Source: Bicyclus anynana (lineage: Eukaryota; Arthropoda; Insecta; Lepidoptera; Nymphalidae). From it: a stretch of 64,000 nt of DNA. The stretch spans positions 5,961,163 through 6,025,162 of the forward strand of contig NC_069109.1 in assembly GCF_947172395.1 (NCBI RefSeq). The letters are read 5' to 3'. Below the pieces are notes generated by a model. It saw only the letters and a list, made by a program, of their open reading frames with translations, did not search any database and was not told where the DNA came from. A program made the translations under genes and the position numbers. Positions within the stretch are counted from its first letter, which is position 1. Every line of letters starts with the position of its first letter. Shown here one piece after another: positions 43,986-54,470 of this stretch.

Positions 43986-44680
43986 TGCCATGAGTCGTCG
44001 ACCATAACAGAAAAGGCAAGGTTGCAGCTTACAAAAAAGGTCAAACTGCCAAAAAGGTCTGTAATGTTACATAATGAATATTTATATTGTATTCTAAGCA
44101 AATTTGTGTATTTTTGTTTGGCATTGACATATTTCTATTATATTGTGTTGTTATGAAAAATAGTAGATTACACAAGGGGCTAAAACGACCATGTTCATTG
44201 TATACGGAGTATTTTAAGGGCACGAGCCGTAAGGCGAGGACCACTAAATAGAAACCGAGTTTTTAATGTGTTTAGCCCCGCGTGTTACACTTTGCTTTTC
44301 ACTACGAGAAAATAAAATGTATGGTTTTGAATTATTAATTAAAAGAATTGTACCTCAAACGCCCCCGGCGTCGTGCGCTCCGGCTTCGCTCGTTTTCAAT
44401 CCGGAATCTGGATGCAGCGGACATCCACGTCGTGCAAAACACCGGGATGATTGTTCAATTAGTTTCGCGAAAGTCAATTTAAATTCCACCAGTAATCACT
44501 CAAAAACTTCGACTTTTCCAATGCGCGGCGCGGCTAATTTTTGCGGCCATCTTCTTTTATCATGACGTTAGCGCCACGGTCGCCTTTTGGCGGCGGCGGT
44601 TTGCGCGGGAGGTTTCAAATATCCGACATAAAACAATGATATTGGATAGAAGCAGGCGTTACTTTGCGGAAGTTCATCAT
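43986..44680. other. unassigned region with a GC-rich block
   Basis: 44340-44620 is clearly richer in C and G (ACGCCCCCGGCGTCGTGCGC, CACGGTCGCCTTTTGGCGGC) than its surroundings. No splice-consistent coding frame and no recognised repeat end. Confidence 0.4.
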
Positions 44681-45056
44681 GATTATATAATGATTTATTT
44701 ATTTTGCTATCATCCGCGAAAATTCGGCGAACCCATGCGACAACGTCACCCAGGTCCGACAAAATATTCTCTACGTACGTTTCACCCCGAAACCGGAGCA
44801 TCCTCAGGAGATGTTGACTCTACAACGTGCAATTGCAAAGTAATTGCCCGAAACCGGAGCATCCTCAGGAGATGTTGACTCTACAACGTGCAATTGCAAA
44901 GTAATTGCACGTTGTAGAGTCAACATCTCCTGAGGATGCTCCGGTTTCGGGGTGAAACGTACGTAGAGAATATTTTGTCGGACCTGGGTGACGTTGTCGC
45001 ATGGGTTCGCCGAATTTTCGCGGATGATAGCAAAATAAATAAATCATTATATAATC
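44681..45056. mobile_element. fold-back element with long near-perfect arms
   Basis: Left arm from GATTATATAATGATTTATTT and right arm ending AAATCATTATATAATC are complementary over about 155-165 bases, including the stretch GTCGGACCTGGGTGACGTTG. A direct repeat of CCGAAACCGGAGCATCCTC lies in the centre. Single-arm copies are at 3938-4116 and 28918-29090. Confidence 0.9.
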
Positions 45057-45510
45057 ATAAAACAATGATTTATTTTAATCAAAAATTAAATGTATAAAAC
45101 TCTACAATTTAGGATGTTAAGGGAGTTTATGCTTATAAACGATAACATAATTTCTGACTGCTGTGAAAATGAATAATAAGTATGTGAGGTTAAGTTGGAG
45201 ATAATAGTTTAAAAAAACTCCTTTCTTAAGTGTTCTTTAATCCACTTATTATTTTTTTCGAAGGTAGGTATTTAAGTAAATGCGTCTCTACTTTGATAGT
45301 AACAGATTGAAAATTTTATGCATCTCCAAATTAGGATGCATCACCATTCTCACTAGATAAAGACAACAATAACAATTAATATTGGAAAATATGTAAGTTA
45401 CGGTCACAAATTCACAATGCATTTCTTGAAAAAATCAAGTGTGAATTATTCACGTCAATTGTTTTTTTATATTCTCGAATTTTAATTTGACTTTTTTTTA
45501 TTTTTTCATA
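45057..45510. other. AT-rich intergenic sequence
   Basis: No gene, and no repeat recognised. Searched unsuccessfully for the first exon of gene 6. Confidence 0.4.
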
Positions 45511-45517
45511 TTATTCA

Positions 45518-45620
45518 TCCTCCTCCTAACAAGTTAGCCCGCTTTCATCTTATACTGCATCATCATTTATCATCAGGTGAGATTGTAGTCAAAAGCTAAC
45601 TTGTAAAGAATAAAAAAAAA
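45518..45620 (+). mobile_element. SINE-B 3' end
   Basis: CATCCTCCTCCTAACAAGTT, then CAGGTGAGATTGTAGTCAAA and an A-run. Confidence 0.8.
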
Positions 45621-45762
45621 GATGTAGGTACACACAGAATATATAAGTATTCTGTGATGTGCACACAAAATACATAAGTATTCTGTGTGTACATCACAGA
45701 AGACATAATATAAATTCACACAGAATACATAATTATGTATATATCGTATTCTACTATGCCCA
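45621..45762. repeat. cluster of ACACAGAATA direct and inverted repeats
   Basis: CACACAGAATA(T/C)ATAAGTA and TATTCTGTGTGTACATCACA occur several times in both orientations, so the region can form stems. Confidence 0.7.
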
Positions 45763-45869
45763 GGCTATGTAAATTATATAACGCACTTAGTCGGTCTATA
45801 GATATCCACAAAGACTCACCAAGGACATATCGCAAGTTTTGCTAGATTTGCTAAACTAATTTTACTTTT

Positions 45870-46045
45870 TTGATGCAATCTAAGATGGAAACGGACTAAC
45901 TTGTTAGAGGAGGATGGAAATCCACACCCGGTTCGGTTTCGGTTTCTACTCGGCATCGTACCGGAACGCTAAATCGCTTGGCGGTACGTCCTGTAGGGTG
46001 GTAACTAGCCACGGCCAAAGCCTCCCACCAGCCAGACCTGACCAA
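45870..46045 (-). mobile_element. SINE-B fragment
   Basis: ACGGACTAACTTGTTAGAGG, CGCTAAATCGCTTGGCGG, CCACCAGCCAGACCTGACC. The head is replaced by MITE-1 sequence at 46046. Confidence 0.8.
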
Positions 46046-46200
46046 TGGGGATGATGACTCGGTTTGAATATATTGATTTTTATGATACATTCGGGTAAAT
46101 AAGGTCAATGTTAACTAATTTATACGTAAAAAGCAAAGATTGTCTGGATATTTGCAAAATAAATAAGTTTTTAAAAATTCAAAATCTATTAAAATTCAAG
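46046..46200 (+). mobile_element. MITE-1, left third
   Basis: CAATGGGGATGATGACTCGG to AAAATCTATTAAAATTC. Confidence 0.85.
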
Positions 46201-46463
46201 GCAAGTTAGTTTTGCTAGATTTGCTAAACTAATTTTTCTTTTTGTTTTTACCAAATCCATTTTATTTTTTGTATTATATAGTATATTCAAATAGTAGTTG
46301 TAAAATGTATTTTTTTTCTTATGTAAACTGATTTAATGTAATCGTCAATTTATTTTAATGTTACGGAAATGTGCATGCCGTGTCTACCTTCATTTGATTG
46401 TGCAGAGCCTTGTGTTTGTGTTTTTTTAGATTGTATTTGTGTAAATGCTGCAACAGTCACTGG

Positions 46464-47097
46464 TCTCAGACCAATTATAGAAGGACCTGTATTGCACTCA
46501 CTGTCACGAACAAAATTGTCTGTCATTTTCTGAGGAAAACCACCTTAGATTTGGTATATATCTTATACTCGTCGTCATCAACCCATATTCGGCTCACTGC
46601 TGAGCTCGAGTCTCCTCTCAGAATGAGAGGGGTTAGGCCAATAGTCCACCACGCTGGCCCAATGCGGATTGGCAGACTTCACACACGCAGAGAATTAAGA
46701 TAATTCTCTGGTATGCAGGTTTCCTCACGATGTTTTCCTTCACCGTTTGAGACACGTGATATTTTAATTTCTTAAAATGCACACAACTGAAAAGTTGGAG
46801 GTGCATGTCCCAGACCGGATTCGAACCCACACCCTCTGGAATCGGAGGCAGAGGTCATATCCACTAGGCTATCACGGCTCTTATCTTATACTAAACTAGA
46901 CGTTTTTGCCCGTTTTTTACACCATTCAATTACACAAAAAGGTATTTTTACGGAGCTCTTTAACCGACGAACACGATTACAACTATAACATCGATTCTAT
47001 AGAGACAGTTTTAATAATCGCATTAGATCGTTGATCATACACTTTGACAGAAAAGCAATGTCTAGCGAGGCAGGTCCTATACAATAATTGGTCTGAG
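46464..47097. mobile_element. MITE-2 copy interrupted by a SINE-A
   Basis: Ends CTCAGACCAATTATAG and ATAATTGGTCTGAG are inverted repeats, flanked on both sides by TCACTGGT. The interior is broken from about 46573 to 46885 by SINE-A. Confidence 0.85.
46573..46885 (-). mobile_element. SINE-A, complete, inside MITE-2
   Basis: CATCAACCCATATTCGGCTC to the head complement TCCACTAGGCTATCACGG. A TCTTATACT phrase of the host element lies on both sides, consistent with a target duplication. Confidence 0.9.
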
Positions 47098-47895
47098 TCA
47101 CTGGTGGACCAAATAAATAAATAAATTCTGTGTTCAATTCTGTGATGATATCTCGTAGATAATAAGTATTCTGGCAGCCCTATATGCAGTACCTAATGAA
47201 AAACAAGACCTTGGCTGTGAAATTTAAATATACTCTTCCAATATTAAACTTTCTTATTGTTATTCAAATTATAACTGGAAATGTATTCTAGAAACACCGG
47301 CGATGGAAATTTTTTTCCGTTACCCGAACACTCCACGCAAGTAAAGCGAAGCTTGACACCTGCCTAGCCAAGCGGCGCTTTATTCTTTTTCTACGATAGA
47401 ATAGAGTAGAATCTCTTTATTTGTCCACACACACAAGTAATAAAATAAAAATAAACAAACAGAACATACAATACATACAAATTAACTATTAACACTAAAA
47501 CGATGAATTAATTACTTCTATTGAAAACAAAAAACTAGCTGTAGCAAGTACTTTGATCCAACGAAACCAATTTTTTTTATTATTATTTTAATACGGCTTT
47601 GTTTACCAACAAAGAAACTATGGCACTTCACTTCACCACAGACAAACAGCGAAATCAAGTATAATGCGAATATGTGCAAAAGTATGCCGCGCCCGTAGTA
47701 AGTAGTACCGGGAAAGGGTGTATTTTATTTAGTCGCATAATGTCGATAAAATTTTACGCCTAGAATGATATCACTAGGCATTGTGGCTGTCTTTTGTCTT
47801 ACATAATCGGAATTGCAAAAACACTCTAGTGTTCACTTTAGCTCAGCGTTACACAGTTAGAAGTGATACGTCGAGATACATAATCAGCCTGCTGG
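47098..47895. other. intergenic sequence with a LINE tail; weak candidate first exon for gene 6
   Basis: 47395-47510 resembles the LINE tail of 43137-43385 (AGAATCTCTTTATTTGTCCA). At 47765 an ATG opens MISLGIVAVFCLT, hydrophobic like a signal peptide, but no GTAAG or GTGAG donor follows and no good TATA box precedes it. Confidence 0.3.
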
Positions 47896-47987
47896 ACCAA
47901 TGGGGATGATGACTAGGTTTGAATATATTGATTTTTATGATACATTCGGGTAAATAAGGTCAATGTTAACTAATTTATACATAAAGA
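47896..47987 (+). mobile_element. MITE-1, left end fragment
   Basis: CAATGGGGATGATGACTAGG to AACTAATTTATACATAAA. Confidence 0.8.
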
Positions 47988-47989
47988 GA

Positions 47990-48210
47990 ATGTTATCCAA
48001 GCTCAAAAAACGCGTGGCCTCCGGCCGCGCACTCAATTGTACACAACCTTTAGGCCGGGGGTTTTGATAGGACCTCCGACCGTGACTTCGGCTGGGCATT
48101 TTACCCAAGCACATAAAAAGCTCGGCCGCCGGCCGCACGCATATTTCTACACCGGCCTTCGACCGTGGCCTCAGCAGGGCATTTTACTCAAGCACAAAAA
48201 ACTTAATTAA
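47990..48210 (+). repeat. GC-rich direct duplication upstream of gene 6 exon
   Basis: Two diverged units of about 100-110 bases (CCGGCCGCGCAC or CCGGCCGCACGC, GACCGTG(A/G)C, GGGCATTTTAC(C/T)CAAGCAC) end 30 bases before the gene 6 acceptor. Confidence 0.65.
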
Positions 48211-48238
48211 ACGTCCTTAATTATGTGTTTGTTCGCAG

Positions 48239-48763
48239 GCCCTCTTCGCCACCCTGGCACCACAAGTACAATCTGGCATACTTGACGTTGTGAACGTGGG
48301 CGCTTACTTAGAATTCAGCGACACATTCGCCGATTTAGTTTGCGTCAGCAAAGACATAACCATCAAACTGTTGACACTAACAAGTTACTCAGAAATTAAA
48401 GAAATTGTCGAATCAATTTCGGAATTGTTTTCTTCCTTAATCGCCGCCGTCAAGAGGCTTGTCTCTAGACTCTTACTTATTAGCAGTAAAGCGAAAAAAG
48501 CCTTCAATGACATCATCGATGCACTGCAAGACATAGACAAGACAATAGCAAAGCTCAGTGTATGTGAAGACAAAAAATGTGTAGACGAAAATCATGCTAG
48601 ATTGACGGAGATTTTGAAGAATTTACCGAATATTATTGTGATAGCCTTCCCAACTGAGTACCAGAATTCTATGATTGTTATAGGAGATTTTGTGATGAAA
48701 ATTATAACACCTCTCATAAAAGTTGTCAATGGCAAGATAGATCTTGCTGGAATAGCAAGTTAG
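48239..48763 (+). CDS. gene 6: secreted helical protein, last exon (paralog of gene 7; exon 1 not located)
   Basis: The acceptor TTCGCAG at 48238 is followed by an open frame of 174 codons to TAG at 48763. It starts ALFATLAPQVQSG, which matches in position the second half of the gene 7 signal peptide (AVFAILVPTSC), so a phase-0 first exon of about 10 codons is expected upstream. Shared features with gene 7: D(L/I)(V/L)C.SKDI, K(K/N)V/SISEL-type helix, and (V/D)C(E/D).K.CV(D/E)E. Gene 6 has three Cys, gene 7 more. Predicted all-helical from composition. The family is not recognised. Either the first exon is hidden in repeat-rich sequence between 42.9 and 48.2 kb, or the gene is a 5'-broken duplicate; the exon has no internal stops. 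Confidence 0.65.
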   Translation, partial: ALFATLAPQVQSGILDVVNVGAYLEFSDTFADLVCVSKDITIKLLTLTSYSEIKEIVESISELFSSLIAAVKRLVSRLLLISSKAKKAFNDIIDALQDIDKTIAKLSVCEDKKCVDENHARLTEILKNLPNIIVIAFPTEYQNSMIVIGDFVMKIITPLIKVVNGKIDLAGIAS

Positions 48764-49430
48764 ATATGAGATTCATTCAAATCAAATAACACTTTTGTTC
48801 TAAATAGTTCACTACAATGGTGTTATGAGTATATTATATACACGTAATATATTAAAAAGAGTAGAGAAGATCATGTTTATATATTAAAATAATAGTTAAA
48901 ACACTTAATCATACGTAGTTGGTAAATAATACATAGTAATATTAAATGGTGGACACCAAAAATTCATATTATTTGTCTGTAAACGGGATCATTACACATG
49001 TAACAGTAAATTATTTTACATGCTATTGTTAGGTACTCGTATATACAAGTACTAAAAATAATATATCAAACATATTGTTACACATATCATTACATCATTT
49101 GTATGGAAATTAAGATATAATCATTGCAGTCCATGATAGTGCATTTCATTCACAGTAATATATAAGCACAATCTATTTATGTACTTACTTTTATCAAAAT
49201 GTGAATTCATAATAAATACCTAATAATTGTTATGAATAATTTAAAATTACTGTACTTAAATTTAGGGTAAATTAAAAAGGAAAATAATTTTATAAGGTAT
49301 GATGTTATGTGTAAAACAATTTTAAAAATAAATGTTTTTTTCTTTCTTTATTTTTTCTTTCCCTTTGCCGATATCATGGGGTTGTTAGCAAATCTGTACT
49401 TATAATAAAACTGTAACAGGTCAAATTCTG
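48764..49430. other. AT-rich 3' flank of gene 6, no feature seen
   Basis: Very AT-rich. Several AATAAA-type hexamers, for example AATAAATACC near 49212. No open frame of interest. Confidence 0.4.
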
Positions 49431-49431
49431 T

Positions 49432-49605
49432 TCTTTATCAACCCATTTCAGCTCACTGCTGAACTCGAGTCTCCTCTCAGAATGAGAGGGGTTTTGCCAA
49501 TAGTCCACCACGCTGGCCCAATGCGGATTGGCAGACTTCACACACGCAGAGAATTAAGAAAATTCTCTGGTATGCAGGTTTCCTCACGATGTTTTTCCTT
49601 CACTA
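49432..49605 (-). mobile_element. SINE-A 3' part
   Basis: AACCCATTTCAGCTCACTGC to CCTCACGATGTTTTTCCTTC. Confidence 0.85.
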
Positions 49606-49839
49606 TAATTTCCTAGGTATCTGTCGCACCTTTTGATAGAGACCTAATGGGAAAATTAAAATCTTGGAAAACAGCGACTAAGTATATAGAAAGGTAAGTA
49701 GGTAGGTTTGTATGGAAATTCCTTTATTTTTCTAAGTACATTTGTAAATGTAAAATGATTGGTGGACTATTTATTAGGTATACGTTATAAAGTTTGCAAA
49801 AATATAAGTAGAAGGATGTAAAATAGAAAGTTGAAATTT

Positions 49840-49875
49840 TTACGCGGATGAAGTCGCGGGCGTCCGCTAGTAAGT
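49840..49875 (+). mobile_element. Helitron 3' terminus
   Basis: GATGAAGTCGCGGGCGTCCG and CTAGT. The body further left is too diverged to delimit. Confidence 0.65.
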
Positions 49876-50268
49876 AAATAAAATACTTATTTCCCTTCAA
49901 ATTGTGAAGTAAAAATATAAAAATAATTTATTGTTAATTATTTATGTTATTTTTTGTAGGTAGCAATTTAGGTCTTTTATTTATTTGTTTGATTGAATAC
50001 ACATATTTGTGGAAACCTACCGCCAGCCAAAATGGTCTCACTAATTCTGAAAATTTAGATGAAAGTGATTGTCATCATTCATTTCGTAATACCGAATTTG
50101 ATATTTAATTAGACACTTTTGTATCTTAAAACACGCATTAGGTCTTTACGTTAATGAAAAAGATTACACTTTCTTACCTTTTGTTTAGTATTATTATTTG
50201 GAAACAATTTTTATTAAAAAAACAAAATTATTATTAATCAGATAATAATAATAATTCCAATTCCGAAC
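49876..50268. other. AT-rich intergenic sequence, no feature seen
   Basis: No gene or repeat recognised. Confidence 0.35.
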
Positions 50269-50269
50269 A

Positions 50270-50680
50270 ATTATCACTGACAGGTATATTGTAGCCAATA
50301 GACCTGATATAGTGCTAATCGATCGGTCAGTGCGTCGTGCAATAATTGTTGATATTACTGTTCCACATGACCATAATCTGGTTAAAGCTGAAAAGGAAAA
50401 AGTATCAAAATACTTGGACCTTGCTCACGAGATTACCGCCATGTGGAATGTTGAGTCAACTATTATTGTTCCGATAGTTGTTTCAGTCAATGGTCTTATA
50501 GTGAAAAGCTTCGACCAACACCTTAAGAAGCTTTCACTTAACTGTTGGATCAAGAGTCGGATACAGAAGGCAGTGATTCTTGAGACGGCGCGTATTGTGA
50601 GGAGGTTCCCCACTCTGGAGCCCTGACCACCGGTTGCTTGGGCACTCAAATGTCCCGTAGCGGGAGGGTGAATTTTTTTT
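50270..50680 (+). pseudogene. restriction-endonuclease-type LINE C-terminus
   Basis: Open stretch coding RPDIVLIDRSVRRAIIVD (PD and D of a restriction-like nuclease), VKAEKEKVSKYLDLAHEI (K), VSVNGLIVKSFDQHLKKL, then ILETARIVRRFPTLEP and a stop near 50626. Related fragments are at 29340-29925 and 58510-58860. 5'-truncated. Confidence 0.65.
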
Positions 50681-51029
50681 ATAAATTTTTAATAATGTTT
50701 TATATTACTTTTATTAATTGTATACTTATATTGTTAAAAATTTCAAAAAAAAGAAGTAATAAATAAATGAGAGATAAAGAGCATAATTCCAATTGATTCT
50801 TCACATTTATAAAGACGCCGCAACCTTCTCGAAATACTGAGGACTCACTGTTTGCGTCGCTTCAACCGAACGGAAAGAGTTGGTGTGATAGAGACCTAAA
50901 CCTAAATATGCGCCTCATTTTACACGAAAATACACCTGTTTTATTAACAGGCGATGGGTACGTTTATTTCAAGTCATTCTATGATTAGATGTCAAAATCA
51001 AAAAAAAATGGATTAGGTCTCTATGATGT

Positions 51030-51512
51030 TGATGATGACTAGGTTTGAATATGTTAATTTTTATGATACATTTGGGTAAATAAGGTCAATGTTAACTAAT
51101 TTATACATTAAAAGCAAAGATTGTCTGGATATTTGCAAAATAAATAAGATTAAAAATCTTTTATCGTAATTAGATGAAAATTCATACAGTTTTAGCTTCC
51201 TTACATTAAATGTGACATTTTTTGATAAATGAACTATAAACATAAACGCACAAATAACAAAGATATTAGTAATTTTGTTTGAACACACATACAAATCTAA
51301 CGATCATTACATTACCTACGACGTCATTAGTTCGAGCCATTTTGTATGGGGCGTTTTTCAGGGATCCGCGGCAGCGCCGCAAATCTGACCCTTTAAATCT
51401 CTGTAGCTCCGAAAATAATGATCGCAGATACCCTGTTCCTCTTACAAAATTGCTTTACTATTAGCATACTCCTAATTTATATACAATTCAAAAAACAGTC
51501 ATCATCCCTATT
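51030..51512 (+). mobile_element. MITE-1, nearly complete
   Basis: GATGATGACTAGGTTTGAAT to AAACAGTCATCATCCCTATT. The left-most bases are altered. Confidence 0.9.
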
Positions 51513-51524
51513 CTAAAGGTGCGA

Positions 51525-51640
51525 TGTATTCGTCTACAATTTCGAGTGCAGCGTTCTCAACTATAACTGAGTGGAGAGATACATGAGCATTACACATTAT
51601 TTTTTTGGCCATGTTCATTTTCAGACCCACCTGTTGACAT
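51525..51640 (-). mobile_element. RTE-type LINE fragment, antisense
   Basis: GATGTATTCGTCTACAATTT, CGAGTGCAGCGTTCTCAAC, matching 23045-23085, then TTGGCCATGTTCATTTTCAG. Confidence 0.65.
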
Positions 51641-51654
51641 CAGTATTAGGATCA

Positions 51655-52520
51655 GGGTAGGTATTTAAATAAAAGTACACATTTATATAATGAGAAACAA
51701 TGTTTATTTTTATTTAATTTAAAGATTCATACATAAAGTACAAAAAAAATCTCCGGAATACTAACTAATTTACTAATTTGGGAGGATGCAGGTCATAATG
51801 AGAGTGAAGTGAACTTGGAACGGAAGAATAGTTTGCTTTTAGTGCAAATCAGAGGGTATAGATGATCCATAAAATATAAATTAAATAAATAATTAGATTC
51901 TTTAAAAATTAATTAATTAAAGGGAAGCGACACGCAGATATTTTTTCCTATAGGTATGGAGTCCTTAATAAAATATTTTTAACAAAAAAATTTAACTGAC
52001 TTCTTTTCGAGGCGGTGCTGTAGTCTTAAAGTTCATTTTGTTTTTTATCACCAACTTCAAACCGATCAATAGATAGGATACGGGTATTACGCTAATTTCG
52101 CTTTTTAGAGGACTACGTCTTTGAAGTCGGTTAAATTTTTTTATTAAAATTATTTTATTTTTATGTTTTTTTTTTTGTTATATAAAAGCTATTGCATAGC
52201 ATTTTTTACTATTTATATATTTATTTTAAATAAGCAGTATTTTTTTCTTTAGAAAAGAATAAATAAAAATATGAAAAATAATAAAAAAATACTTTATGTT
52301 GAGCTGGAATCGAACTAAGTTTAATAAGTTTTATCCCTTAGTTTCACACCACTTGTCCAGTTGAGTCGATATGATAACGTCGAAATGTGTTAACTTGACG
52401 CACGGGTGTTAGGAATTTCCGTTACGGAATTTTTCAACTCGGTCGCCGCGCTCAAAGTCATGCAGTAGCTTGATAAACATACACATCGAGTTGACTTCTC
52501 CTTTTTCTGGATGTCTTTTT
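51655..52520. other. downstream flank of gene 7, mostly unassigned
   Basis: 51655-51720 (GTAGGTATTTAAATAAAAGT, AGAAACAATGTTTATTTTTA) is similar to 58010-58075. TTGAAGTCGGTTAAATTTTT near 52120 is an interspersed phrase. No gene is recognised. Confidence 0.4.
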
Positions 52521-52837
52521 TTTATTTTATTTAATTTCTCATTATTCCTGTAATCTGTCGTGAGACATTCAGCGGGATTTTAAGTATTTGAATTATGGCG
52601 TGTTTGGTGCGAAATCCAGTGATTTCAAATATACCTAATAATGTAGTGTCTATTCCATGACATCTTGTGGTGCTCGGTCTCTTGAGCCTTTTGAAAGTTG
52701 TACCAGGTTTCTTCATCATTAGGTTCCTCCCATTCTGGATGTCTGTTTTAAAATATTTAATGAAGATGATGAATCTCACTATATGATGTAATGCTTGTAT
52801 TTCTAACCATTTGCAGCCCTTCCAATAACATGTATTC

Positions 52838-53981
52838 TTAATAGGAGTTAACCAATTTAGCGAGAAGCGGAACAGTCTTGTTGACAAATGTTATTATAAC
52901 AGTAACTGTGTTCTTGTATTCAGTGCATTTGACGTTATCATCCAATAGATACTTCAAAATATCTACCAATGAAGCTTGCTTTTCTTCTACACATACTTTG
53001 GTGTCGCAGTCTGAAAGATCTACTACCATATTGTCAATAACTTGCAGTTTATCTATCAAGTCGTTATAGACTTTTTTCACATCATTGCCAGGAAGAATGA
53101 GTTTCGAGACAAGTTGTTTTAGAGCGGCTTTCAATGAATCACACAATTCTGTGATTGATTTGACATTTTTTTGAACATTGGCCTTAATTTCTACAGCAGA
53201 CAGGTTTTGTAGGTCGATATTTGCTGTCAATAAGTCGATGACGATGTCTTTGCTGCTGCAAAGGATATCGGAAAATGTGCTTTCAAATTGTTTGTAAGCT
53301 AGTTTATTTGACAGGCCAGGTTGTGGTATTACTTGTAGAATCGAGCAGGATGTGGGCACGAGAATGGCGAAAACAGCCTGCGGACAAACACATAATCTAT
53401 ATCAGGGTTTCTCAAACTTTCAGCTCCACGAACCTCGTTAAAGTTTTCAAGTCAAAGTCAAAGTCAAAATTCATTTATTTCACAAGCTCTTTCGTCAGGC
53501 AATAATATTAAACTTAAGATAATGGTGATAATAATCATTCGAAAACTGCGAATCCCAGCTGAAAAAATAAACTAAATAAATAAAATGTCTTGTTTTCTTA
53601 ATGTTTGTTACCTTATAACAGTCATTTTCTTAACCAATTTTGAAAATACTTTTTTGTTTCAAAGAGTATAGTTCCACATTAGTTCCATTTAATTTTCATT
53701 TGAATCGGTTCAAATGAAAATTAAATGTTCGGAGTTTTTTGTTAAAATTAAAGTAAATTGCCTATTCTGTGACGCTTTCGTTCACTAGGTACGACTAAAA
53801 ACAGAAAAACAAAATCATTTTAACAAAAAATTCAACCGACTTCAAAATCACAAAAATCATGAAAATACGAGGCGTCTCGGCTAGTCAAAATATACAAATT
53901 AAATATAAAAAATTTAAAAAAAAAAATGGTAAAAATACTCAAATATCTCACCACGAAGCCAAAAACGAAGATGCTTTTCAT
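52838..53981 (-). CDS. gene 7: secreted Cys-containing helical protein, 189 aa (2 exons)
   Basis: Exon 1 is 53981-53952 (donor GTGAGA) and exon 2 is 53377-52838 (acceptor TCCGCAG, stop TAA), joined in phase 0. The signal peptide is about residues 1-21 (MKSIFVFGFV, AVFAILVPTSC). The mature part is mostly amphipathic helix, with Cys in DILCSSKDI, TELCDSL, SDCDTKVCVEE and VKCTEY. It resembles gene 6 across its length and, in exon layout, gene 5. The convergent arrangement with gene 6 suggests an inverted duplication. No known domain is recognised. The intron carries a LINE 3' end (53450-53590). Sequence below 52838 has no competing gene. Confidence 0.8.
53450..53590 (-). mobile_element. Jockey/CR1-like LINE 3' end in gene 7 intron
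   Basis: (AAAGTC)n, CAAAATTCATTTATTTCACA, TTAAGATAATGGTGATAATA. Same subtype as 11880-12085. Confidence 0.6.
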
Positions 53982-54037
53982 CTTGAAGAGTCTCAGAAGA
54001 TCAGTTAGGTTATACCAAGTAGTGCTTCTGTCAGGAC

Positions 54038-54045
54038 CTTATATA
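54038..54045 (-). promoter_or_regulatory. TATA box of gene 7
   Basis: TATATAAG on the minus strand, 57 bases before the ATG (53981). It is the same octamer as gene 5. Confidence 0.7.
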
Positions 54046-54138
54046 CTACACATACAATGGGTGTGAGATGCACATGTGTGCAAATATTTAACTAAGATAC
54101 ATGAATAAGTATTTTTTTAGTTGCAAATTTATTATGTC

Positions 54139-54470
54139 ACTAGCGGACGCCCGCGACTTCGTACGCTTGGAAATCAATGTAAACTTTCAAGCCCTATTTC
54201 ACCACTTTAGGGGTTGAATTTTTTGAATTACATTATATTTCGCATTTTTTTTTTGATTTATAAACAAATTTTTAAAACTGTAACTCTAAAAATGAAGTAC
54301 TTTCCATACAAACTTTCAACCCCTATTTCACCCCCTTCTCATTTTATTTTCGCAATAAAATATATACTGTAACCTTTTCCGTATAATGGTCTTAATCCGT
54401 GCCAAAATAAGATATAAATATGTACGGAATGTACAAAATGTACAGAATTCGTATTATAAGTATAGATTCT
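54139..54470 (-). mobile_element. Helitron
   Basis: ACTAGCGGACGCCCGCGACT, CCTATTTCACCACTTTAGGG, GTATTATAAGTATAGAT-like end. Related to 11405-11875. Confidence 0.7.
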
